A stretch of 64,000 nt of DNA from Sympetrum striolatum (GCA_947579665.1 OX388344.1:9418346-9482345), one strand, 5' to 3'; shown: positions 32,743 to 44,392, counted from the first letter of the stretch. Translations and numbers: made by a program. The notes: a model not told the origin generated them from the letters alone.

Positions 32743-34481
32743 GGGTGCGCTCTAACATAAAAACCATTAGTTGTATCAATACCAGACTTCATATATTGAA
32801 CTGTGGTTGGTGCTGTCAGAGTTGATTAGTTTTTGGAGTAAATCGGTCAAACGGAAGTCGAGATTTATTCGTCGAAGGCAACTTCCGGTTTTGTAAAATA
32901 TCTCCATAAATATGATATTTAGGTATATACTATTATTTATAAAAGTTTTAGAAAATGTTAATTACTATAACTTTTGTATTAGACATATTTTTGTATCACT
33001 GATTGTTTAGGATTTATTCGTGAAATACTGATAAACCGGAAGTAGCTGATTATGTACTTTATGGGCGTTCTAACATGAAAACTGTTTGTTGTGTCAACAC
33101 CAAATTTCACACATAGCTCTTTGGTTAAAGTCGTTAGAGTTGATTAGTTTTTGGAGTAAATCAGTTGACCGGAAGTTGAGGTTTACTTATGGAAGCTCGT
33201 TTCCGTTTTTGCAAAATATCTCCATTAATCTGATTTTTTAGATATATACTATTTTTTATAAAAGTTTTAGAAAATATTATTTACTATAACTTTTGCATCA
33301 AACATATTTTTGTATAACTGATATTTTAGGAGTTATTCATGAAATACTGATAAACCGAAATTTGCTGATTATGTACTTACAAGGAGAGGTCGCCAGAATG
33401 AAGTTCGGGATTTCGATGAGACCTATTTCATATTGAAGTAGACATAGCGAAAGTAAAAAGTGAGAGAGGTTTCGTCCACATAGGCCTTGGTTCCTGAGAA
33501 AATTGACAATAAAAATATCGTTATTTTGTCGATTATCCTAGGTGGGTATGCTTCCCTGTATAGCAGCAGATGCTCCCGATGTCGGCATTGAATCACATGG
33601 ACCTGCTATCGAATTCGTTGTTGGATGTGTTTTTTCTTACTTTTCTAACTTTCTTTATCTATAACTAAATTTTTGAAATAATAGCAATCACTACAATTGA
33701 TTATTTCCTCCTTTTAACATTTTGACGAAGCGAGAATCACTAAATACGTTCCTAAGATAATCTGCTTGTGATCTCATATGTGGTACTGCCACCAATTTTT
33801 TCATCGAGAATATGGTTTTATTGACTAATTTACAATGATACTTATTTTACTTTGAAAATGATAGAATTAAGTACGTACCATACCATTTAGGAATATAAAC
33901 AAAACCTTCATAACTTCAACAATCATATACAGAGTGCACTGATTCTTGATACCTAGCTGTTTAATATGCTTATAGCAGATTAAAAAAATGAATGTTTTTG
34001 TTATTATGGAAATTACTATAATTGATCCCTTTTGTGTATTTAGTTGGGCAGGGATTCGTCGACACATTCGTAAAATTATGTTTAACTGACCCTGGATATG
34101 GGCTGTCATGAATTAATTCTAATAAAATGAACTATCTTATTGCTAGGTTTTTTCATTAAAGCTAATTTCATGCACGACCTTTCGATTGATACAATGAATC
34201 ACTGATTTGATATATTCTTAATCAATTCCTATGATCAAAATGAAATTTACTAGAATGTTCATTATGAAATAATTGAGAAAATGAATTCTAATGGTAAATA
34301 ACTTGGTTTTTCATACAGTTGTAAATATAGCAGTAATTGACCGCAAAGTAAATAAAAAATATTATTTCGAGCATTTTATTCATTAGATTTTTTCTGAACA
34401 TGTATTAGGATGATAAAAATCAATAAAACAAGGGAAGCACAGAAAGGAGAAGCACCATGAACATCTTATAAAGCTAATTTT

Positions 34482-35783
34482 TCAGCACTTGCGCTTATGT
34501 TTTTGGACATCATTAGGAAAACAAACCTCTCGTAAATTCCGAAAAACACTTCTGTTATCTACCAGTTTTGATGCATACCATGAATATTCTAACATGTCTT
34601 TAAATGCTGGAGAGGATAACTGATTGTGGATTAAAGAGTGGATTCTAATGTTATCCTCAGGGTAGGAAATTTCCCTCTTCTCCTGAAGCAAAAATGTACA
34701 ATTCTGGAGGCGCCCAATAAATTGCTTGACCTGTCTGTAGAAGTCAACTTCACAAGGTTGGCATACGGATGTACACTTCGGTGGAATAATTTTCACACAA
34801 CACGTCGGTGCACCATCATCGTCAGTGAATAGTTCATCATAAATTGCATTATTTGTTTGCCCTCCCCAAGAGTCTATTATTAACAAAAACTTCCTATTAC
34901 CTGAATAGAGCCTCATCACAGTTTTAAGGAATGTAATAAATAAGTCAGTTGTGAGTTTACCAGATTTAGATGAAACAACAGAAACGTTCGAAAATTCTCT
35001 CTCTAGTTTTTTTACATTTTCACTAACACGCGGACCAAATTCACCTCCAGATTCCTGCATACACAAAAAAACTTTTGGAAGTAGCTTTCCTGAAGCAGTG
35101 AATGCATACTGCGCTGTATAGGAATGTGTAATTTTTTTCAAACTCCCAAGAGCCACTTGCACAGTCTTCTCTCCTTTTTCTGTAAGTGTTCTCTTTATTT
35201 CCCCCCTATATACACACCCAGTTTGGTCTGTATTAATGACCAAATCAAGATTATACTCTGGAATTAGCATTCTTCCTCCACTTCTAATATCCTTTTCCCA
35301 CACTGGAAGCAATCCTTTGTTCTTTAAGAGCACTGAACCTTGATTACGTAGGGTTGAAAGGCTCCATTTTGGGTGCTCTTTTGCCAAATTTACCAGCTTA
35401 ATTTTAGTCTCCAGTGAAATGTGATCATAGCTGGACTCCTAAGGACTAGGTTCGTAGGAGGATTCACTCTCCTCTGTTGGCGATGAAGTAGAACTCTCTG
35501 CTTCCACGGCTTGCGTATCCTCGTCCAGGAGACTGGCACAATCCTCGATCATTTCCATCTCTACAAAAAGTTCGTCCTCTTCTTCGAACTTAAAATTATC
35601 CAATACTTCCAGAAATCGTCGAAACATTTCTTCTCCGATTAATTTCGAACGAAGGGAGACAACAGCGTATTTGGGATCATCGATAACCTTCATCTCGCGT
35701 AAGGTTTCTGTGTTATGAAAAAAATATATATATAAATATACATATACATCTATGAGTAAATTGTCATAATATTTTATGTTCAC
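34482..35783 (-). pseudogene. DDE transposase of the 4.4-kb transposon, one in-frame stop
   Basis: The frame runs 35783 to 34482 and is interrupted only by a TAG at 35441-35439 (EPSP, stop, ESSYDHISLETK). Upstream is an acidic segment (EEEDELFVEMEMIEDCAS, then EESESSYEPSP). Downstream, from the Met at 35387, the DDE core reads LVINTDQTG (Asp at residue 54), FLLIIDSWGGQTN (Asp 172) and IPPKCTSVCQPCEVDFYRQ (Asp 215), a DDD triad with 42 residues between the last two. The order and the PP..T..QP..V motif match the DDE_1 fold of pogo/Tigger-type transposases. A possible 3' splice site (CATAACACAG) near 35713 would put the coding start of this exon just inside the frame. With one stop codon it is young but probably inactive. 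Confidence 0.8.
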
Positions 35784-35977
35784 GACGTTAACAGATAAAT
35801 ATATTTCATAAACGTATCTTCAAAATAACGGACAGCACCCGTTACATCATCTTTGCTAAAATTTGGTTTCGACTCCGAAACACTGTCTGCTGAACCAACT
35901 CCACTTGATGGACCAGGAACTGCCTCAGCACCCATCATTGCACGATATCTACGAAAATAAATTCCTGGTGTACGCAC
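35780..35977 (-). CDS. Possible N-terminal exon of the DDE transposase
   Basis: Minus-strand frame with MMGAEAVPGPSSGVGSAD and SKDDVTGAVRYFEDTF. It lies directly upstream of the transposase and has the Ser/Gly/Pro-rich look of a transposase N-terminus. A donor-like GATAC/GTTTATG lies in it, but joining to the downstream acceptor leaves a frame mismatch, so the exon model is unproven. Confidence 0.4.
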   Translation of the reverse strand: MRTPGIYFRRYRAMMGAEAVPGPSSGVGSADSVSESKPNFSKDDVTGAVRYFEDTFMKYIYLLTS

Positions 35978-36090
35978 TTCACAAGTCCGAATGCTTTTAA
36001 AAAACGTTTCTTTTTCGCAGTGGTCGCCTCAAAGGTTGGTCTCCAACTAACACAAAAGCCTAGAGAAAGTCTGCTAGCTGCTGCCAACCA

Positions 36091-36150
36091 GTGGCGCAGC
36101 GAGGGGAGTTTTAGGGGTTCAAACCCCCCTGTTTTTCTGCTGAAGAGTAC
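36091..36150 (-). mobile_element. Possible hAT-type terminus fragment
   Basis: CAGTGGCGCAGCGAGGGG followed by GGGGTTCAAACCCCCC resembles one end of common arthropod hAT elements. No partner end was found, so it may be a fragment. Confidence 0.3.
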
Positions 36151-36539
36151 AAAACCCATATCATTTGCTTGATAAACTCAGCAAAAGTTTTGCATTCCCG
36201 AAAATATGGCTCCTATTACAGATAAGTTGATGTTTTCGGTAGCAGAGCAGGTCTAGAGCCGACATCCGACAGCCGATATCAATGGGACGCTACGAGTGTT
36301 TCGCACACAATGCACAAAGCATGCACTTCTTAACCATATCATTTTGTTAGATGACTCAAACCATAGGATAAGATTCCCATGAGAATAATTCGAAGGTGCT
36401 GATTCGTTAACTCCTCGCAAAAACACAAAGGAGCATTCGAGAGGCAATTCGAAACTTACACCCTGAAAACAGAGATTAAGATTACGTTTAAGAGACAAAC
36501 AGATTATAAAACGCTCAGTTATATCTTCTGCAGGTGACT

Positions 36540-37088
36540 GTTTTGAGGGTGTGAATGCATAGTTAGGCTCGTAAAAGTGCTTTTGAGAATTTCACAGTGA
36601 ACACAGTGCTCGAAGGAGAGTTTAGTTTGGATTTCATAAGGTACAGATCCGAAAATTTTTTTCACAGTCCGTTAATAGCTCGAGGCCTCTATCGGAAATA
36701 CGTAAGTTAATGTCTATGTGTTTTTATGTAAAATTACCATTATTAGTTGCATAAATTAAGTTTTTCCTATTTTAGGGCTGTTATCGGAGGCCACATCTCA
36801 AGATGAGTTCTGCGACAATTCCAAAGGTACTGGTTCCTTTATTAAGCATTCTGAACGATTAAAAGTCTGTGCAGTAGACTCTTCATTACTCGGGATGATA
36901 TCAAATATACTGACCCTTATTTTATGATTACCCGTTAATTTGCTGAATAGTTATGAAAATAATTCATATAACCGAATTTCCGTAGAAATTTGAAGAAGTA
37001 TTGGAGCAATGCAAGATATCACTAAAAATGGTTTTCGATGATTTTATTTATAACATACCATTTTGGAAGCAAATCAGTCAGCTGAAAG
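36540..37088 (+). CDS. Possible small spliced gene inside the 4.4-kb transposon
   Basis: A textbook intron (donor TAC/GTAAGT at 36702, acceptor CCTATTTTAG ending 36775) leads to an exon with ATG at 36803 (MSSATIPK) that ends at a donor AAG/GTACTG (36827). An acceptor CCGTAG at 36981-36985 opens an exon in the same phase reading KFEEVLEQCKISLKMVFDDF, then IPFWKQISQLK, up to another donor (AAG/GTATTG, 37089). I find no next exon before the right terminal repeat. It is transcribed away from the transposase, so the two could share a promoter region at about 36160-36540. The product is unknown. It could be a second transposon gene, as in two-gene elements, or a captured host exon. Confidence 0.35.
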
Positions 37089-38030
37089 GTATTGTGTGCG
37101 TATGGTACGCACAGATTTATCGGAACTGTGCCTTGATGACGTGAAATAAATTTGACAAACTGTTAAAACTGTGACATAAATTCTCCAGCTTGCTCGATGC
37201 AGCCACTTGTTTCACTGGCGATAGAATCCCATGAATCTCATGAGTTACCCTGTCAACCATGTGGCCATGCATTGCCCCTTCAAAATTTCAATAGATGGAA
37301 AACTTTTGTTTCCTTTAAACACTCAGTGCGTAAGACTGGGTTTGCGTCAGCTCCCTGCTGGTTTAACTAGTCTCTGCTACAACAGTTCTTTAGTGTAGGA
37401 AAATCACTGTCGTTTACATATAACAACAGTCTCTAAAGGGTTAATGAAGGTGCCGAATAATAAGCATAGTAATTGTTATTATTCCTAAAATTAAGTTATT
37501 GAAAATGAAAGTTAGAAAAGTAAGAAAAAACACATCCAACAACGAATTCGATAGCAGGTCTATGTGATTCACAGACGACATCGGGAGCATCTGCTGCTAT
37601 GCAGGGAAGCATGCATACCTAGGATAATCAACAAAAAACGATATTTTTATTGTCAATTTTCTCAGGAACCAAGGCCTATGTGGACGAAACCTCTCTCACT
37701 TTTTACTTTCGCTATATCTACTTCAATATGAAATAGGTCTCATCGAAATCCCGAACTTCATTCTGGCGACCTCTCCTTGTTAGTGGGCGCTCTGGGCGCC
37801 ACCGGGGCGAAATGCCAATTTCATCGTTTTTCTTCGAACATATCCCGAAAAACAATATTTATACTATTTGTGACGTCGAAGATAATATGATATAAATTAA
37901 TCACTTATCTTCCAAGTTTAGATTGAATATAGAGTTTGAAAATACTGTCGTAGATAAATATTTACATCTTATATATATGGAGAAAGTCGACTTGTGATCA
38001 TGTGCTGGCCACAGATATTTTTTATTATTT

Positions 38031-38321
38031 TTAGATCCTGTAACTTAGCACTAATATAGTTTAAACTATAGCATACTCTAGTCTTCCACGTCTACAAACT
38101 TGTCACCTCCCATCTTTTTACAGTAGTACACTATCAGAAATATTACCTCAATGGAAATATTATAGAAGGTATAGCCCCCATACCAATCTGATATTTTAAC
38201 AAAAATCTTTCTTTTATAGTTGTTAGCAGCCAAACCAGGAACAAAGTTCAAATTCTCAGCTACAGGATTAGTATCATAGTATAACAGTAAAGCTGTAATT
38301 ATTTAGGTAAAATTATGCAAA
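38031..38321. other. AT-rich spacer
   Basis: Nothing recognised. Confidence 0.4.
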
Positions 38322-38607
38322 TACAGTAGAACTCCGTTTTTACGAACCTCGATTTTACGAAGTGACACTGTTATACGAACCATTCCGGCGGTCCCGATCT
38401 TTGTACATGTAAAATGACCTCGGTTTTACGTAAAACCTCAATTTCATGTTTTACGAAGTGAGAAGCCGGTCCCTAGGAGTGAATGAACCCCGGTTTTACG
38501 AAGTATTTGAAATGGTTTTGTCGCACTGAGCTCAATACAACGGGATGACGATCGCCGTAAACAGGAGCAGCTGTATCCAGATCGTCTATGTTGGGAGGAC
38601 CCTCATC

Positions 38608-38855
38608 CAGGAACGGATCTAGAGAAAAATTTTGGGGGGGGTCTGATCAAAAAATTTAAAAATAAAACACATTTCGGCTTTCACAAAACGTGACGTTAGA
38701 ATTGTGTTAGACAAATTCGAATATTTTCGCTAGTGATTGCTTATTAAATTGTGTGTTTATTTGCGTTATTTGAGTTTCATTTTCGAAAAATAGGCACAAG
38801 TGATATTTCAGGGGGGGTCCGGACACCCAGGACCACCCCCCTGGATCCGTCCCTG
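38608..38855. mobile_element. hAT MITE with perfect 8-bp target duplication
   Basis: Inverted ends CAGGAACGGATCTAG and CTGGATCCGTCCCTG are bounded by identical CCCTCATC at 38600-38607 and 38856-38863. An 8-bp duplication is diagnostic of hAT insertion. There is no coding capacity. It is younger than the Tigger host element. Confidence 0.95.
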
Positions 38856-40362
38856 CCCTCATCCCATGTATTTTAGAAGGGAAAATGTGAAAATTCCGTG
38901 GGATTCAAACATTTTTATTACAGTTTTCGCGAAAAATTATAGCTAATAAGACGTAGCCGTGCTCTTTCTTTCTTCATCGAGCTTTCTGGTAATATCGCGA
39001 ATCCGCGACCTGGGATCGTATAGATCAGCAGTTTCCAGGAGTATATGGTTTCTATTTGGACGAGAGATTGAGAAAATAGAAAATGATAAGAATTTGTTTT
39101 CGACTTGGGGAGTTTTGGGCTCAGGTCTTGGCTGCTAAATCGGAGTGCGACTACTTAAAGTCTCAAGGCTGTTGCAGGGATTTCAGATTTTTAATTGGTT
39201 AGTAAAAGATTGAAAAATAATGGTTGGATGGTGGACACCCTGAAAAATGTTGGTCTCCAAGCGAGGAAAAGTTGCGCGCGTGCAGTCAAAATCACTCACT
39301 GCGCGAGGTGGCCTTTGTTGTGATATCCCGTGTGCCTATCAGTAAAATAATGGATAAAACATCGCTGACCAAGAAAAAGAGGAAGTCCCTGAGTTTGGTC
39401 ACCAAATTGTAAATTATCCAGGAAGTACGTAATCGCGGGCAAACAACAACAGAAATTGTTCGGAAGTATGGCATTTCTTTACCTATTGGCAGCAATCGTC
39501 AATTCAAGTGAAAAAATTTTGAGTCACACAACAATATCATTAAAAACAAAGTACCTCTCATCGTCGCATTTTGATCAACTTGATAGTCAGCTGCATATTT
39601 TTTTTAAGTGTCGTGCGTGCAAATTGCCTATACAGTATGTGGACCAATTCCGAAAGAGAAGGCTCAGGTTTTGGCTCTTAAACTGAAGTGCGACAACTTT
39701 GGGTGGCTTGATAGATTCAAGAAAAGATACAGAATCACTTCAATGAAAATCGGTGGAGAAGAGGGTAACGTCAACACAGAAAACGCAGTGGCATGAAATA
39801 AACGATGACATTGTGTCTAAATATTCCCCTCGAGATATATACAACCTGGATGAAACAGGTTTGTTTTTCAAGGCATTACCTGACTCCACCCTCGGGACCC
39901 GTGGTGAAAAATGTCGCGGAGGTCTAAGGATAGGGTTACAGTAATGCTGATATGTAACCAAGATGGATCCGAAAAGTTGAAACCAGTTGTGATTGCAAAA
40001 TCAAGAGCTCCGCGTTGCTTCAACATCGTGAAAAATTTGCCTGTGTTGTATGAAAGTCATAAAAAAGCATGGATGACGACGGACATTTTTCAGAAGCAAA
40101 TTATCTTCTTGCAAAGGAAGAGCGCATGCGAGAATCGCAATATTCTACTTCTTGTAGATAATGCCCCAGTTCATAAAATAGGCGGACTATTGCTACCAAA
40201 CGTACTTTTTCTGAGTCCAAATAGCACCAGTAAGATGCAACCGCTTGACATGGGAATAATTAACAGCTTTAAAGTCCACTACCGAAGATTTCTCGTCCAG
40301 CACTATCTTTGGACGCTTGGTAAGTTCCCCATCGCAGAACTTGGGTAAACCTTTTACTTGAA

Positions 40363-40497
40363 GGCTCCCGGATAGTCATGTGGACAGAGCGTTTGCCTTT
40401 GGTGAAAGCGATCCCGGGTTTGAATTCCGGTGGGAGCCAATGTGCGAAATGACCTAGGCTGTCGAAGCACTTTTAACAATACTACTAATACTACTTC
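40363..40497 (+). mobile_element. tRNA-derived SINE with 8-bp duplication
   Basis: Starts GGCTCCCGGATAGTCATGTG, has a B box (GGGTTTGAATTCCGGTGGGA) and ends in a CTACTAATACTACT tail. Target copies TACTTGAA lie at 40355-40362 and 40498-40505. Same family as 40990-41118. Confidence 0.9.
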
Positions 40498-40989
40498 TAC
40501 TTGAAAGTAGCATTCCTGTGGAAGTTCTTTGTTTCAGCAGTCATGGAAATTAGTTTAATTAAAGAATACTAAATTTGTAGTAATACGTCTCTATTACTTA
40601 AGTTTTGATGCATTTTCAATACGTAATTTATTAATGAAAAGCGTTTTACGTCGTTAGGTAAGAATTTGCGATCGCGACTTGTGATTTGTCACGCGACAAG
40701 ATCGTTTAAAGTACCCGCGAGTAAGCAATTCTCGAAAATCACCGCTAAACGTCAGCGTAGTAGAACGATTATAAAAAAGAGGGAGTTTCAAATTGACTTA
40801 AGTAAAGTTCTTAAATGACTTAAAATGTTTACGAGCTAGTATCTTGGGATTCATGGCTGTGAGTTTCATTCACTTTGACTTAAGTGAGTCTCCTAGGCTT
40901 TGAAATAAGGTCTATGCTATAAAGGGAATCAGTATAATCGTAGTCTAATTTTTGAATCCTTTCAATTTGAAGCAAATATACTGCACATA

Positions 40990-41118
40990 GGCTCCTGGAG
41001 AGCCTTGTGGGTAACACTCGTGGCTCATGAGGAATCAGTTCTGATTTCAAATCCTGGTGGGAGCACATGGGCAAAATGAACTAAGCTGTCCAAGCGCTTA
41101 CTACTACTACTAAGTATA
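40990..41118 (+). mobile_element. tRNA-derived SINE, second copy
   Basis: GGCTCCTGGAGAGCCTTGTG, a B box TTTCAAATCCTGGTGGGAGC, the shared GGGCAAAATGAACTAAGCTG block and a TACTACTACTA tail. It runs into a TATA-rich tract. More diverged at its head than copy 1. Confidence 0.85.
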
Positions 41119-42073
41119 TATAGTATATATATAGTATATAGTATAGTGCACACAGAGAATTGCATGTGATATCTATTGTTTTCTTCCTGAATGAGCTTGT
41201 GACTCTTGTTTGTAACAGAAATTATGTAGTTTGATTTCATCCTCATAATTATTTGTCAAGTGTAGACCTGCATAGTTTAGCTTTCTGTAAACACAGCTTT
41301 GGCATGCATACATTTAAGATGTGCCTCCATGGACTTTGCTCCATGCTGTGCGAGGAAATGCCAGAGCATGGGACAGTGTCACTGCAAACACTATTTCCTA
41401 CTGTTGGAGATCTGCTGGTTTTGGTGACACATTTATTATAGAGACAGAAGTCCCACACCGCAGGACCTCCTTAGTAAAGAAATGGCACAACTAAATCAAA
41501 ACATCCCAGATGCATCCTCTCATGCTGAGTCATATGTCAAGTGTGACTCTCATATGATGATGCATAACTGCAGTGAATTTAGTGAAGACGAAGAAGATGA
41601 GGATGAAGTGAACTTAGATATCTCTTCTACAAGCTATGAAGATGACCCAGAAGCACCTTCCCCCCTACAAGGAATGAATTAAGACACTCCATAGAAGTGC
41701 TTCACAGTTTTCAAATGTTTACTGATGATGTACCTGATTTATTCAATTATTACCTTTCAAGTATTGAGAAAATCACCCCATCTTTCATTGAAACTTCCAA
41801 AAAACAAAAATTAATTTATGATTATTTTTAAAAGTAAAAAATTTTGAATTTTTTTCTGTTGTATTAAACATTAAACTGGATGTATAATTCATTTTATTGA
41901 AATATTACCTTCCTTTCAATCCCATTTGACTTTATGCACTGTGTTACTGAACCTGGATTGGTACTGTAGAGATTTAGATTGCTTGAAAGAAAACCTCAAA
42001 TTTACAAAGCCCAATTTTACAAAGTGAAAATTTTTGGGTCCCTTCAACTTCGTAAAATTGAGGTTCTACTGTA

Positions 42074-42915
42074 TAGAAGTGTATTTACACTTCTATGCAG
42101 TTCAGTTCTCAGCTAGAAATATTCTTGCTGAGTCAGTTACTTTTTGGCTGTGCTGAAGTTAAGTTGCGTTCATATTCATAACAATACCCGTAACTCATAT
42201 ATTCGATGTGTCGCTAATTCTTACAGTACTTTCCTGTAGTATTCTCTTTTTGCGGTGTGGAATAAAATTGTTGGACATATTTTTGGTGAGTCGCATTAAA
42301 TTTTATACTTTACATTTTTCTTTCTACTCATGAAAATTAAAAATTCAATTGCGACGCATATTTTCCGCATTCCGCATGTCGCTAAACCTAGTCATCTATT
42401 TCAGACTTTCTACTTCTTTTTTTCTAAATGTATTACTAAAGAAGGTATAACATTTACGGAATCTATGCTACATTTTCAGAAAATTGCTTTTTACTTAAAA
42501 TTCCGTGGCTGACTTGGTCATTTCTCGTTTACTGCAGATATTGGAGGGAAATGTCGTAATTATCTATTCAATGAATTATCTAATTAAGAAACTACACTTA
42601 TAAGTATTCGAGGATAGGCAAAGTGCTCTCACCGACTACCTCCATGATTTCTTGTTGGCGCGCTATTCAAATTGGAACAGAAGTACAGAAAATTGGAACA
42701 GAGTTCACGCAATAACGAGAGATTTATCAAGCACCATTCCAGTTGGATTATTGCAATTGCTAATTTTCCCGACATTGTGTTCCAGAACTTACATAGTAGT
42801 TCTATAACTCCAGGTTAGTATATCTAAGTTTTTTTAATGTTTATAATATTTTTAAATGATAATTTAAAATTCTGTATATGATTTATCTTAAGTGAAAGTA
42901 ATTCATTTGTTAGAC
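42074..42915. other. AT-rich spacer
   Basis: No gene seen. Several candidate left boundaries for the Transib copy were considered here. Confidence 0.4.
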
Positions 42916-44387
42916 GATAGTGGACGGCCAGAATTAGATTTCCATCGTTCGAGTAAACGAACGGAACGAAGTAAAACGGAATCGATTTGAGCCACTTACT
43001 CCACAGCTAAATTTTCTTACGCTGCAGCGATGACTCTTCGAGAGTTATATATTTAACACCTCATAATATTTAAAAATAGTTGCGTAGTAACCAAAAATTA
43101 TTACTTCAAGAGAGGAAGCATAATCTGAAGAGAGAATTTAGGGAAAAGATGGGGTCGATTGTGGAGGTGCCCAAGCCGAGAACCACCAACGATGGAAACA
43201 CAGCAAGACGTTTCTTTAATAGTCCAAATCTATGTGCTGAATTTACAGGTGCGATTTTGAATTAATTTTCCCAAATACATGCTTGTATTTTTTAATGGCG
43301 TGGAGTATATACATGGGTAAATTCTGACTTTTAGAAAAAACAGTTTTTCTTGTGCAATTAATTTATTTGTATGACCTTAAATTTCATCTTTTTCAAGTGA
43401 ATGAATCTTATATCGACTATCATTCTTTAATTATTATTAATTTAAATTTTCTTATAGGGGATCGACGAGAATCTCATCAAAATATTATCTAATATCTTGC
43501 GGGCAGGGTCTAAAGCGGTTTTAATTTATACGAAAAAGCATTCGGTGACTACTACTGGGCTACCGCGAAGTTGTATATGGAGCTATATCCTTGGTGCTAC
43601 ATTTCACCAACTGTCCATCAAGTCCTAAACATGACATTAAATTCTCAAAGGAATCCATTCTTCCCTTGGGGTAACTCTCGGAAGAAGCGATGGAAGCCCG
43701 AAATAAAGACACTAGAAAATATCGCGAACGATTCACACGAAAACTGTGTGAATCTTACGAGTGACTACCAATGGGGACGCTACAGAGATAGTTACTCACA
43801 TCCAATCCTATGATATCGATGTCGGCACCTAAAAATGTAACAAGAAAATCAAGGAGCATGGGCGAAGATGTGAAGGACCTCTTGATCATGAGCAATGAAG
43901 AGTAGATGGCGTATGGAGAAGAAGATTCCTCATATGATGAGTGTATTTAAGGCAAAAGGGAAGACCTCATTAATTTAGTTAGACTTATGCTTGAAACATT
44001 AGCAGCCTATTATAAACAAAACAATTATGGAACTCAATATAAACGAAAATTTGACAATGAATGCATGAACAGACAAAGTTTTAAAATACATAAGAGGAGA
44101 TTTTTTTCCTTCATATCATTAGGATTTTCTGAACTAATTCTATCCTGAAATGTGTATAGAGTATTATTTCATAAATATAAGCCGCTAGAAACACGATTCA
44201 GAAATGTTTTTATCCGCATATCCTCTCAAAACCTAGGTCGTCTCAGAAAGTGGCTAACCAATGCAAATGATTTTGCAGTTATATGCAGAATTTATTCAAA
44301 ATGGCTATGCGTAGTTTCAAAGTCCGCACTCAAAAAAAAAACACTTTCTTATATTTGGCCAGCTTTTTTCGATTCTAGCCCACTGTG
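42916..44387 (+). mobile_element. Transib-superfamily transposon, shorter copy B
   Basis: The right end is firm: CTTTTTTCGATTCTAGCC then CACTGTG at 44381-44387, the same terminus as copy A with a perfect heptamer, followed by CGACG (44388-44392), a typical Transib target. Subterminal homology with copy A includes CCGCACTCAAAAAA. The left end is tentative: GATAGTGG followed by ACGGCCAGAATTAGATTT at 42916 resembles a worn terminus, but the preceding TAGAC does not match CGACG. It contains plus-strand transposase fragments at 43080-43935. Confidence 0.75.
43080..43935 (+). pseudogene. RAG1-like Transib transposase, C-terminal half
   Basis: Exon 43080-43248 reads LLLQERKHNLKREFREKMG, VEVPKPRTTNDGNTARRFF and NLCAEFT, then a donor (CAG/GTGCGA). 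After an acceptor (TTATAG, to 43457) comes IDENLIKILSNILRAGS, and in another frame FGDYYWATAKLYMELYPWCY, ISPTVHQVL, then after a slip LSEEAMEARNKDTRKYRERF. Order and motifs match the part missing from copy A plus the shared C-terminal core, including the Glu of LSEEAMEARNKD. The N-terminal half with the first two Asp residues is absent, and frames are broken at least three times, including LPLG-stop. The intron junction is one base out of phase. The acidic C-terminus corresponds to about 43860-43935. Confidence 0.8.
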
Positions 44388-44392
44388 CGACG

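Larger units (their letters stand above)
33380..37779 (-). mobile_element. 4.4-kb DNA transposon with about 285-bp inverted ends
   Basis: The ends CAAGGAGAGGTCGCC and GGCGACCTCTCCTTG begin terminal repeats that match at 33380-33665 and 37495-37779. Flanks are TTA on both sides (33377-33379 and 37780-37782). Comparison with the empty site in the Helentron-like copy (GTACTTTAGTGGGCG) supports either a 3-bp TTA duplication with one lost T, or a precise insertion. It carries a DDE transposase on the minus strand and a possible spliced gene on the plus strand. The superfamily is uncertain: the DDE motifs are pogo-like, but a TTA target and long ends are not typical of pogo. Confidence 0.88.
32575..38030 (-). 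mobile_element. Helentron-like repeat, copy 2, split by a DNA transposon
   Basis: Inverse of 21749-22785. The terminal hairpin (ACTTTCTCCATATAC..AGAGAAAGT) is at 32580-32612, the GT microsatellite at 32704-32742, and subunits continue to 33379. The copy resumes at 37780 with TTAGTGGGCGC and ends near 38025 with ATGTGCTGGCCACAG. The intervening 4.4 kb is a separate transposon (33380-37779). Confidence 0.7.
39224..41682 (+). pseudogene. Tigger/jerky-like transposase, multiply frameshifted
   Basis: From 39352, MDKTSLTKKKRKSLSLVTKL, a stop, then IIQEVRNRGQTTTEIVRKYG is the first CENP-B-type helix-turn-helix. The second follows in pieces (ALKLKCDNF, WLDRFKKRYRI, about 39608-39750). The DDE_1 nuclease is in two frames: IYNLDETGLFFKALPDSTL (about 39838), then RVTVMLICNQDGSEKLKPV, ILLLVDNAPVHKIGG and STSKMQPLDMGIINSFKVHY (about 39918-40290), so all three catalytic Asp positions are visible. 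Two SINEs split the rest. The acidic C-terminus (EFSEDEEDEDEVNLD) ends at 41682, and its upstream part is at 41253-41460. Closest cellular relatives of the family are jerky and TIGD proteins. Confidence 0.9.
38324..42071 (+). mobile_element. Tigger/pogo-type DNA transposon with nested insertions
   Basis: Ends CAGTAGAACTCCGTTTTTAC and the inverse TAAAATTGAGGTTCTACTG are flanked by TA (38322-38323 and 42072-42073). CGTTTTTACGAA / TTTTACGAAGTG motifs are repeated near both ends. It carries a decayed transposase (39224-41682), a hAT MITE (38608-38855) and two SINEs (40363-40497 and 40990-41118). Confidence 0.95.

Noticed and set aside
42352..42356. CGACG as the left target duplication of Transib copy B
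   Set aside because: The following bases do not resemble the CACAGTGGGCTAG terminus; a 5-base match is expected by chance.
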